Of a stretch of DNA of 8,790 nucleotides, positions 1 through 6,002 are shown one piece after another (position 1 is the stretch's first letter; each line of letters starts with the position of its first letter). The translations under genes were made by a program, and so were the position numbers. The DNA is from CAZBQG01 sp964493945 (GTDB taxonomy: Bacteria > Pseudomonadota > Alphaproteobacteria > Rhodospirillales > UBA2165). The notes beneath the pieces are model-generated. The model ran no database searches. It was not told the origin of the DNA and saw nothing but the letters and a program-made list of their open reading frames with translations. The stretch is from the NCBI GenBank assembly GCA_964493945.1, contig CAZBQG010000191.1, positions 1 to 8,790 of the forward strand, written 5' to 3'.

Positions 1-18
1 TATGCATTGCCGCTATTG

Positions 19-498
19 TTATCTTCTATCTGAATTAATGAGCCCTGACCCTAGATTGGCGCCGCGCAGTTTGGCGAATTCCAGATTGGCCGGCCACAGC
101 CCGCCGCCGCCCTGGCCGATATTGACCCCATCGAAGCGCGCACCGGCCAGATTGGCATGGCCCAGATTGGCCCGTTGCAGCTTGGCGCCTCTAAGATCGG
201 CACCTTTCATTTTGGCGCCTCTGAGATCGGCAAAGCAGAAATCGGCCATCAGGAAATTGCTCCCCGTCATATCCGCATCCTTCAGCAGGGAATAGCTGAA
301 CAGCGCCGCCGACAGGTTGAGTTCGCTCAAATCCAGACCGTTGAGATTGGCCTCGCAAAGATCGGCCTGGATTCCTTCACCTCCATTGCTTTTCAGCCAC
401 TTCGTGTGATCGAGGAATATCTCCTGAATTTCCCGCTCCATCTTGGCCACATGGCGGGACATCCTGGTCTTGCTTATATCCACGTTTGAAAGATCCAC
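19..498 (-). CDS. Pentapeptide-repeat protein, C-terminal fragment
   Basis: This 159-residue frame is the second half of the broken gene and is open upstream of its first ATG as far as the frameshift, so the ATG at 498 is probably an internal methionine. Residues 14-45 (EREIQEIFLDHTKWLKSNGG region) form a second helical leader, followed by about 20 pentapeptide units such as ADLCE, ANLNG, ADLRG and ANLGH. A glycine run (IGQGGGG) interrupts the helix near residue 130. The protein ends in a natural TAA. I see no clear ribosome-binding site at 498, which supports its being part of a longer protein. No specific activity, for example gyrase protection, can be assigned from repeats alone. Confidence 0.7.
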   Translation of the reverse strand: MDLSNVDISKTRMSRHVAKMEREIQEIFLDHTKWLKSNGGEGIQADLCEANLNGLDLSELNLSAALFSYSLLKDADMTGSNFLMADFCFADLRGAKMKGADLRGAKLQRANLGHANLAGARFDGVNIGQGGGGLWPANLEFAKLRGANLGSGLINSDRR

Positions 499-553
499 CG
501 AATCCAGGATCGCACCGGTCAGGACGGCGCCGGTCAGATTGGCCTCGGTGAAA

Positions 554-1138
554 TCAGCCCCGTCCAGTAGCGCCGGTGAAATTGGCGTAGCTCAGATCTG
601 CGCGCACGAATTTGGCGTTGCGCAGGATGCAATCGGTCATGTCGGTCTGCACCACGAAGTTGTCGGGCAAGCGGGCTTCGGACAGATCGGCACCCTTTAA
701 AATGGCCTTGTCCAGGGTGGAGGTTTCTTCATGGCTGAGAACGGGGATGAGTTCGCCATGCTTGACCGAACGCATGAGCGTGCCGTCGCGCATATCGGCC
801 TCGCTGAGATTGGCCTCGGTCATGTCGGCACCGCGTAGGCAGCAGCCCCGCATATCGGCCCTGGAAAAATCCGCGCCGATGAGTGAGCCAAAGCGCATAT
901 CCACGGCGAACATATTGGCCGCCCTGAAATCCCCATCATCCAATATGGCGTTGCCTATGCGCGCACCGGTCAGATCGGCCTGGGAAAGATTGCAGCCCTG
1001 AAAACCCAGATACGACATATCCATGAATTTGAGCATGCCCCGCTTGGAGCCCAAAAGACCTTCCCGGTAGTCATTATGGTCCTTGAGAAGCTGTTCCAGG
1101 GAGCTTTGGGATATGGTTTCAGAAATCCTCCTCCTCAT
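554..1138 (-). CDS. Pentapeptide-repeat protein, N-terminal fragment
   Basis: This 194-residue open frame is the first half of the broken pentapeptide gene. Residues 1-38 form a charged leader containing LEQLLKDHNDY, resembling the LLxxHxxW leader common in proteins of this family. From about residue 39 the chain is almost wholly A(D/N)LXX-type repeats, with a break at about residues 118-138 (SVKHGELIPVLSHEE region) that may form a loop out of the helix. The ATG at 1138 has a GGAG ten bases upstream and lies inside the preceding acidic mini-ORF, so the two may be translationally coupled. The terminal residues GATGRG are an out-of-frame end, not a natural C-terminus. The repeat identity is certain; the biological role is not known. 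Confidence 0.75.
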   Translation of the reverse strand: MRRRISETISQSSLEQLLKDHNDYREGLLGSKRGMLKFMDMSYLGFQGCNLSQADLTGARIGNAILDDGDFRAANMFAVDMRFGSLIGADFSRADMRGCCLRGADMTEANLSEADMRDGTLMRSVKHGELIPVLSHEETSTLDKAILKGADLSEARLPDNFVVQTDMTDCILRNAKFVRADLSYANFTGATGRG

Positions 1139-1211
1139 TGAGCAGCTTCTCCAACTCCTCCAGGGTTTGGCGCTCTTCCGGTGATGCCAGTTCTTCGTCT
1201 TGGTTTTCCAA
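1119..1211 (-). CDS. Possible 30-residue acidic leader protein
   Basis: A TTG start at 1211 follows a near-perfect AGGAGG by four bases. The frame encodes 30 residues, about 13 of them Asp or Glu, with a leucine-spaced helix (LEELEKLLNEEEDF at the end). It stops with TGA at 1119-1121, 17 bases inside the pentapeptide gene, whose ATG lies within it. This could be a short coupled leader peptide. It could also be the original N-terminus of the pentapeptide protein, cut off by an indel in the GAGGAGGAGGA run at 1125-1136. I see no homologue. The strong ribosome-binding site is the main reason to list it; the spacing is short and TTG is a minor start. Confidence 0.35.
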   Translation of the reverse strand: MENQDEELASPEERQTLEELEKLLNEEEDF

Positions 1212-1230
1212 TAGACCTCCTGCCGGCCGG

Positions 1231-1259
1231 TTGCTTCAGGGTAAAGGTCACGCTATCTC
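1231..1259 (+). promoter_or_regulatory. Weak candidate trmFO promoter
   Basis: TTGCTT at 1231-1236 and TATCTC at 1254-1259 are 17 bases apart, each matching three of six consensus positions. Transcription would begin about at the trmFO ATG (1266), consistent with the absence of a Shine-Dalgarno sequence close to that ATG. Both elements are poor, so this is only a candidate. Confidence 0.2.
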
Positions 1260-1265
1260 TTTCCC

Positions 1266-2651
1266 ATGATTCCTATCAAAGACGGCGGTCACATAAATAT
1301 CATTGGCGGCGGATTGGCCGGATCAGAAGCGGCTTGGCAGATCGCCTGCCTGGGGGGCCGGGCCGTGATCCACGAAATGCGCCCAGAGCGCACCACTCAG
1401 GCCCATCAGACGGATCAGTTGGCCGAGCTGGTTTGTTCCAATTCATTCCGTTCTGATGATGCCGAATTCAACGCCGTCGGGCTTTTGCACGAGGAAATGC
1501 GGCGCTCTGGATCATTGATCATGGAGGCCGCCCAGGCCAACCGGGTGCCGGCGGGCGGCGCTCTGGCCGTCGACCGGCTGGGGTTCAGCGCCTATGTGCA
1601 GGAAAAGCTGGAAACACATCCTTCCATTTCCATCCGGCGGGGCGAAGTGGCCGGCCTCCCGCCCGCCGATTGGGACAGTGTCATCCTCGCCCCCGGCCCC
1701 CTTTGTTCGACCGCCCTGTCCCAGGCCATAGCCGAGCTTACGGGCACCGGCATGCTGGCCTTTTTCGATGCCATCGCGCCGGTCATTTACAAAGATAGCA
1801 TCGATTTTTCCCATGCTTGGTTCCAGTCCCGCTACGACAAGAACGCCGGCGGGGGGGATGGCAAGGACTATATCAATTGCCCCCTGGACCATGGCCAATA
1901 TGAAAATTTCGTGGCCGGGCTATTGGCCGCCCCAAAGACCCAGTTCCGCGAATGGGAGAAAGACACACCCTATTTCGAAGGCTGCCTGCCCATTGAGGTG
2001 ATGGCCGAGCGGGGCGCCGATACCCTGGCCTATGGGCCCATGAAGCCCGTGGGGCTGACCAATCCCAACGATCCGGCCAACAAACCGGCGGCCATCCTGC
2101 AATTGCGCCAGGATAACAAGCTGGGCACGCTGTACAACATGGTGGGCTTTCAGACCAAAATGACCCACGGCGCGCAGACGGAACTGTTTCGCACCATTCC
2201 GGGGCTGGAAGGAGCCGAATTCGCCAGGCTGGGCGGCGTCCACCGCAACAGCTTCATCAACAGCCCCCGCCTGCTGGATAAAAGTTTACGTTTGAAGGCC
2301 CAACCCAGACTGCGTTTTGCCGGCCAAATCACTGGTTGCGAGGGATATGTGGAAAGCGCCGCCATGGGATTACTGGCCGGCCGATTCGCCCAAACCGAAC
2401 GTTTTGGTGGAAATGAGCCAATTTCACCCCCGCCCCCGACGACGGCGTTGGGCGCGCTCCTGTCCCACCTGACCGGTGGCGCCGATTCAGGCAATTTTCA
2501 GCCCATGAATGTTAATTTCGGACTTTTTCCCCCGGTTTCCACCGAAAAACCGGAAAAGGGCGGCTCCCGGAAAAAAGTGCGGAGAAGCGCCATGAGCCGC
2601 CGTGCCCTTAGCGATTTGGCCGATTGGCTGGCCTCCCGGGTCACTCCTTGA
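1266..2651 (+). CDS. trmFO: Methylenetetrahydrofolate--tRNA-(uracil-5-)-methyltransferase TrmFO
   Basis: TrmFO makes 5-methyluridine at position 54 in the T-loop of tRNAs, using 5,10-methylenetetrahydrofolate as carbon donor and FADH2 as reductant; it is a cytoplasmic flavoprotein. The 461-residue product has the usual family length. The FAD-binding loop is GGGLAGSEAAW (residues 14-24). LVCSNSF holds Cys57 and YFEGCLP holds Cys240, which correspond by position to the two functionally important cysteines of the family. NCPLDHGQYENF (204-215), AYGPMKPVGLTNP and the C-terminal NVNFGLFPPV are further family blocks. The ATG at 1266 is the only possible start, because an in-frame stop lies at 1242-1244. 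There is no obvious Shine-Dalgarno sequence just upstream. The gene is divergent from the pentapeptide gene, leaving only 54 bases to the acidic mini-ORF. Identification is secure. Confidence 0.97.
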   Translation: MIPIKDGGHINIIGGGLAGSEAAWQIACLGGRAVIHEMRPERTTQAHQTDQLAELVCSNSFRSDDAEFNAVGLLHEEMRRSGSLIMEAAQANRVPAGGALAVDRLGFSAYVQEKLETHPSISIRRGEVAGLPPADWDSVILAPGPLCSTALSQAIAELTGTGMLAFFDAIAPVIYKDSIDFSHAWFQSRYDKNAGGGDGKDYINCPLDHGQYENFVAGLLAAPKTQFREWEKDTPYFEGCLPIEVMAERGADTLAYGPMKPVGLTNPNDPANKPAAILQLRQDNKLGTLYNMVGFQTKMTHGAQTELFRTIPGLEGAEFARLGGVHRNSFINSPRLLDKSLRLKAQPRLRFAGQITGCEGYVESAAMGLLAGRFAQTERFGGNEPISPPPPTTALGALLSHLTGGADSGNFQPMNVNFGLFPPVSTEKPEKGGSRKKVRRSAMSRRALSDLADWLASRVTP

Positions 2652-2690
2652 CAAACCCAAGATGATACCAGATAAGCGGTGTGTGCTTAT
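2648..2690 (+). promoter_or_regulatory. Candidate promoter with dyad over the -10 box
   Basis: TTGACA (2648-2653, overlapping the trmFO stop) is a perfect -35 match. After 17 bases comes GATAAG (2671-2676), four of six matches to the -10 consensus. An inverted repeat, ATAAGC (2672-2677) and GCTTAT (2685-2690) separated by seven bases, covers the -10 box and could be an operator or a transcript hairpin. ACC/GGT at 2667-2669 and 2691-2693 extend it with a two-base bulge. No T-run follows, so it is not a convincing terminator for trmFO. The promoter would serve the gene starting near 2956 through a leader of about 270 bases. Confidence 0.35.
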
Positions 2691-2955
2691 GGTTCAATAC
2701 TAAGTGTACCGTAAGCATGGTGGGATTGGATTAACTCTATATTTACCTAAGACTACATTATTAGACGGCATGTGTAGATTGTGTTGGTGTGGGTTTGTTG
2801 GGAGACAAAGCAACCAATATCTGGGATGTGCCGCCGCCCGGTAGTTGTGAGGCAGCGGGCTAATGGGATAGGCGTAATTCCTATGAGGAGTCCCGCGGGG
2901 GTTCCATCAGGGGAAGGGGCGCAAATCCCACAGGGTATGTTTTGCCCTTTTCCTG
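2652..2955. other. Intergenic region with candidate structured leader
   Basis: This 304-base gap separates trmFO from the next plus-strand gene. Its first half is more AT-rich than the flanking genes. Besides the promoter/dyad above, it holds TTTGT/ACAAA arms at 2794-2798 and 2805-2809. It also holds a nested pair of inverted repeats: GCGGG/CCCGC (2855-2859 with 2892-2896) around ATAGG/CCTAT (2868-2872 with 2880-2884). I see no convincing gene, tRNA or terminator in it. Confidence 0.45.
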
Positions 2956-3915
2956 ATGCTGTCCGGAATGGCGCCGGCGGCAGCGGTTTCCCTGAGCAAA
3001 CGTTATGGGGCAAAACGGCCCTCCAGGACCGCCAGGGCCTATGGCACCGCCAGGAAGCAGCGCCCGGCATCCAGGAGTTCAAAAACAAGACGTGCCTGGG
3101 CGCGCCAACAGGCGGCAAGGCGGGCCAAACCCAAAGCCGAACCGCGCGGCTTTCTGGGCAGGCTCAGTGATGCCATTTTACCGAGCGGCAAGGTCACCCG
3201 GGACGTGCGCCGCCAGACCGGACGTGCCGCCAAAATCCGCCGCGCTAAGTCCATCGCCCAACGGCCCAAGGGCAAACCCACCCTTCAGCGCCGCCATGCA
3301 CCCCTCAACGGGGTCCGTCTGGCGCTGGGCAGGGACTTGCGCCCGGGCATGCGCCGCCTCCGGGAAGGAAGCCCGGAAGGGGCTGCCTGCCTGACCAAGG
3401 GGCGCCGTCAGGCGACCTTCTGCATCGTCGAGGTGGATCGGGCGACGGAAATCCGCAGGGCTTTCCAGGTCAACACCATCTTCTATCAGGGATCCCGCGC
3501 CATCGCCCGTTTTGACCGCGGACGGGCACGGCAGTTTCATGCCCTGTTCGATGCCCGGTACCACGCGGCCGTCCTGGCCTATATGCGCAAGCGCTTTGGC
3601 AAGCCAACCGATTTCTGGAACCGCACCATCGCGCCGTTCGAACGTCCGCGCCAATCCAACCCCACCTATATCTGGCGTTCGCGCAATCCCAATACCAAAG
3701 TGACCACCGTGTTGGAGGTCCGCAAATTCGATGACGGGCGCGATGTGTTCCCGGACACCGAGCACGGCTCCATCCGTCTTTATGTGGCGGGTACGACGCC
3801 CGTATTCCCGTCCATCACGCCCCTCGATATCATGTCCATCGACTGGGCCTTCCGCCCCGATCAGCCCGACCAGACCCAACCCAACTTCGCTAATACACTC
3901 CCCGTCGGGCGCTGA
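2956..3915 (+). CDS. Conserved protein of unknown function, possibly exported, with very basic N-terminal half
   Basis: The 319-residue frame has three parts. The first residues (MLSGMAPAAA) look like the end of a signal peptide. Residues 15-115 are packed with Lys and Arg and are low in complexity. Residues 153-297 form a compact domain with blocks such as FCIVEVDRATEIRRAF, NTIFYQGSRAIARFDRGRA, WNRTIAPFERPR, TTVLEVRKFDDGR and FPDTEHGSIRLY. I recall similar sequences in other alphaproteobacteria but know no function. The start is doubtful. The frame is open back to 2887 with no ATG or GTG, and that extension would add a fuller hydrophobic stretch (VCFALFLMLSGMAPAAA). Alternatively, removing one T from the run at 2938-2942 would give MFALFLMLSG from the ATG at 2937. 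No good ribosome-binding site precedes 2956. The 3' end overlaps the convergent neighbour by 26 bases. Confidence 0.75.
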   Translation: MLSGMAPAAAVSLSKRYGAKRPSRTARAYGTARKQRPASRSSKTRRAWARQQAARRAKPKAEPRGFLGRLSDAILPSGKVTRDVRRQTGRAAKIRRAKSIAQRPKGKPTLQRRHAPLNGVRLALGRDLRPGMRRLREGSPEGAACLTKGRRQATFCIVEVDRATEIRRAFQVNTIFYQGSRAIARFDRGRARQFHALFDARYHAAVLAYMRKRFGKPTDFWNRTIAPFERPRQSNPTYIWRSRNPNTKVTTVLEVRKFDDGRDVFPDTEHGSIRLYVAGTTPVFPSITPLDIMSIDWAFRPDQPDQTQPNFANTLPVGR

Positions 3916-4708
3916 TCCAAAGACGCAATTGGCGGCCCATACGGCTCTTTTCCAGGCGCGGATCATCAGAACAGTAACCGGCCCGCTCCAGATTGGCGAG
4001 ATATCCATCGGCAAGGATGGCGGGATATAGGGCGCAGTGAAAGGCTTTGGGCACCTGCCCGGAAATCTCCCGCGCTTTTGCCAGATGGGTCCGGGCCCTG
4101 TCCGCTACGCTCTTTGCATCATCGGGGTCTGGGATATGGCCGGCGCGGAGAAGCCCGGTCAGCGCCCAGCCTATCCCCACATCCTCCGCCGCCCCCTCCG
4201 CTGCCTGGCGCTGAGTTTGGGAGGTATCTTCCAGGCCGTGCCCCAGGACCTGAATAAACAATGCCTGAAGACCGGTCGAGCTGGCCCTTGCATAGTCCAG
4301 AAGTTCCGCTTCACCCCTGGGCTGTTGGACATGTAAATCACCGATGCGGGCAAGGATCAATGTCTCGAAATGGCGCTGCTCAAGACCATAATAAATTATG
4401 GCCGGGGCCAGTGACGCCAGGATTTGAGAGCCGCCGGGGCCAAGTTCTCCACCCGCAAAGACCTGTTCAAGGGAATCGCACCACCATTGCAGACGAATTT
4501 CGCCCAGCAAGGGATCGCGCACAGCGTCTTTGACGCGGGCGATCTCCTGATTGAAGGCGAGCAGGGTGAACAGCGCCTCACGGGCAACCGCCGGTGCGAA
4601 AAGTGTGCAGATAAACATGTCCCGGTCCAGACGCCGGGCCTGGGAGGCCGAATAGGACAACTCCATGTTCAAGTTCCAAACTGGTCTCAAAGGCGCTGCA
4701 TGTGTCAT
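3890..4708 (-). CDS. Squalene/phytoene synthase-fold protein, NDUFAF6-like, catalytic motifs lost
   Basis: The 272-residue product has the trans-isoprenyl synthase fold but matches the NDUFAF6 branch best. Residues 34-83 (CTLFAPAVAREALF, AFNQEIARVKDAV, GEIRLQWWCDSLEQVF) line up with the human complex I assembly factor NDUFAF6 as I recall it. True HpnC/HpnD enzymes carry two aspartate-rich motifs for magnesium-diphosphate. Here the first site reads EIARVKDAV and the second GIGWALTGLLRAG, so both are gone. After LLRA (186-189) only about 15 residues precede ARTHL, where relatives have about 45, so a segment normally containing a YLP/FLP-D motif is missing. Two starts are possible: ATG 4708, with no ribosome-binding site, and ATG 4666 (residue 15), with GGA eight bases upstream; I favour 4666. 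Automatic annotation would probably call it phytoene synthase; I infer a non-catalytic role, perhaps in respiratory complex I assembly. It diverges from hpnE. Confidence 0.8.
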   Translation of the reverse strand: MTHAAPLRPVWNLNMELSYSASQARRLDRDMFICTLFAPAVAREALFTLLAFNQEIARVKDAVRDPLLGEIRLQWWCDSLEQVFAGGELGPGGSQILASLAPAIIYYGLEQRHFETLILARIGDLHVQQPRGEAELLDYARASSTGLQALFIQVLGHGLEDTSQTQRQAAEGAAEDVGIGWALTGLLRAGHIPDPDDAKSVADRARTHLAKAREISGQVPKAFHCALYPAILADGYLANLERAGYCSDDPRLEKSRMGRQLRLWISARRGVY

Positions 4709-4736
4709 ATAGGGATCGCATGAGGAAGGGAACAGA

Positions 4737-6002
4737 ATGATGGGCGGCAGACTTTATGTCATCGGAGCCGGCATGGCGGGGCTGGCAGCAGCGGTTCGGG
4801 CCGTTGGCAACGGGCGCGACGTAACCGTGATGGAGGCCGCCCGTCACGGAGGCGGGCGCTGCCGCTCCTTCCATGATGCGGGCCTGGACCGGGTGATCGA
4901 CAACGGCACCCATATGATCCTGGGCGCCAACCAGAAAGTTTTCAAATTTCTGGATGCAGTGGGCGCGAAGGACGGGCTGCTGCCCATGGGCAACGGAGAA
5001 TTTAATTTTTTTGATCTGGCCAGCGGGGATAGCTGGAGCCTGCGGCCCGGCAAAGAAAGTATCCCCTGGTGGCTGTTGCTGCCGTCCCGCCGGGTGCCGG
5101 ATACGGGGTTGAGGGATTATCTGGCCCTTCGGCATCTGGCGGGGGCCGGTGGCGGAGCCAGTCTGGGTGATTTTTTTGACCCCAGCCGCCCAATTTATGA
5201 GCGCCTTTGGGCGCCTTTGTCTTTGGCTGTTCTCAATAATCGGCCCGAGACCGCTTCGGCCCGGCTTTTTTGGCGCGTTTTTGAGAAAACTTTCTTCAAG
5301 GGAGCAAAGGCCTGCCAGCCCTTTTGGGCGCCCGCGGGCCTGTCGGCGGCTCTGATCGGTCCGGCCATGGCATTTCTTTTGGAAAATGGCACGGAAGTCC
5401 GGTTTTCCAGACTCCTGAAGGCCCTTCTCTCTGCCGAAGAGCGGATCACGCAGCTCAATTTCGCCAAGGATAGCATTGAATTAGCGCCGGAAGATTCCGT
5501 CATTCTCGCCGTGCCCCCCGGGCAGGCCAGGAGCATTCTGGGAGAAGCCATTGAAGCGTTTGAAACCCGCCCCATCGTCAATGTTCATTTTCGCCTGGAT
5601 AAAGCCGTTGATCTGCCGGGCGGGAGCGGATTTCTGGGGGTGATTGGCGGTGCCTCCCACTGGATGTTCGCCAAGGATGACCTGTTATCGGTGACCATCA
5701 GCTCGGCGGAGGATTTGGCGGCCCAGCCTGCCAGCAAGATTGCAAATATTATCTGGGGGGAGGCAGCAACCCTTTTGGGCATGGAGCCCAGCCCCATGCC
5801 TCCTTACCGGGTGATCAAGGAGCACCGGGCGACCATCGCTCAGACCCCGGATCAGATAGCCCGCCGGCCAGACGCCAGAACGCAATGGCGTAATCTGTTC
5901 TTGGCCGGAGATTGGACCGATACCGGATTACCCGCGACCATCGAAGGGGCCATTACGTCTGGCTTTAAAGCCGCGGAATTGGATCAACTCAGCCGAGATT
6001 AG
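4737..6002 (+). CDS. hpnE: Hydroxysqualene dehydroxylase HpnE (FAD-dependent)
   Basis: HpnE reductively removes the hydroxyl group of hydroxysqualene to give squalene, the third step of the HpnCDE route that feeds hopanoid synthesis. The 421-residue protein opens with a dinucleotide-binding loop VIGAGMAGLAAAV (residues 8-20), an acidic Glu33 ending the second strand, and GGGRCRS (38-44). DNGTHMILGANQ (55-66) is a family block. The C-terminal LFLAGDWTDTGLPATIEGA block is the FAD-binding signature typical of HpnE rather than of phytoene desaturases. The start at 4737 has a strong GAGGAAGG about eight bases upstream; a second ATG follows directly. HpnC and HpnD are not in this window; the adjacent divergent gene has their fold but not their active site. 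The 3' end overlaps the convergent superoxide dismutase gene by 14 bases. Confidence 0.92.
   Translation: MMGGRLYVIGAGMAGLAAAVRAVGNGRDVTVMEAARHGGGRCRSFHDAGLDRVIDNGTHMILGANQKVFKFLDAVGAKDGLLPMGNGEFNFFDLASGDSWSLRPGKESIPWWLLLPSRRVPDTGLRDYLALRHLAGAGGGASLGDFFDPSRPIYERLWAPLSLAVLNNRPETASARLFWRVFEKTFFKGAKACQPFWAPAGLSAALIGPAMAFLLENGTEVRFSRLLKALLSAEERITQLNFAKDSIELAPEDSVILAVPPGQARSILGEAIEAFETRPIVNVHFRLDKAVDLPGGSGFLGVIGGASHWMFAKDDLLSVTISSAEDLAAQPASKIANIIWGEAATLLGMEPSPMPPYRVIKEHRATIAQTPDQIARRPDARTQWRNLFLAGDWTDTGLPATIEGAITSGFKAAELDQLSRD

Larger units (their letters stand above)
19..1138 (-). pseudogene. Two-module pentapeptide-repeat protein, frameshifted near 568
   Basis: Read as one gene, this would encode about 373 residues of pentapeptide repeats, a family that folds into a right-handed quadrilateral beta-helix. 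The upstream part (ATG at 1138) runs through repeats such as ADLSY and ANFTG and then hits a stop at 554. The other frame continues without a break as LDGADFTEANLTGAVLTGA and leads into the downstream part, so one indel around 568 separates two halves of one protein. The span of 1120 bases is one base over a multiple of three. Each half starts with the same kind of leader (a short helix ending in an HxxW/Y-type motif, then repeats), so the intact protein would hold two homologous modules. Function is unknown. A sequencing error cannot be excluded, in which case the gene is intact. The frameshift reading is secure; whether the gene is dead is not. Confidence 0.72.

Noticed and set aside
60..1000. 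Repeated CAGATTGGC-like words across the left end, suggesting a DNA repeat
   Set aside because: They are the codons of Ala-Asn-Leu and Ala-Asp-Leu in the pentapeptide repeats, not an independent DNA element.
1512..1898. 128-codon frame on the minus strand inside trmFO
   Set aside because: Antisense shadow of a conserved gene with no ribosome-binding site or recognisable domain.
2667..2693. trmFO intrinsic terminator
   Set aside because: The hairpin has a seven-base loop, a bulge and no following T-run; it overlaps a good promoter pair instead.
2770..2844. A 24-codon frame with four cysteines (begins MCRLCWC) in the leader region
   Set aside because: No ribosome-binding site, no recognisable family, and short frames of this size arise by chance.
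3005..3394. Collagen-like start (GPPGPPGP) in an alternative plus frame
   Set aside because: It is the shifted reading of the Lys/Arg-rich codons of the gene at 2956-3915, whose downstream domain is clearly the conserved frame.
3890..4708. Calling this gene hpnD or phytoene synthase (crtB)
   Set aside because: Both aspartate-rich substrate-binding motifs are absent and the NDUFAF6-type blocks fit better.
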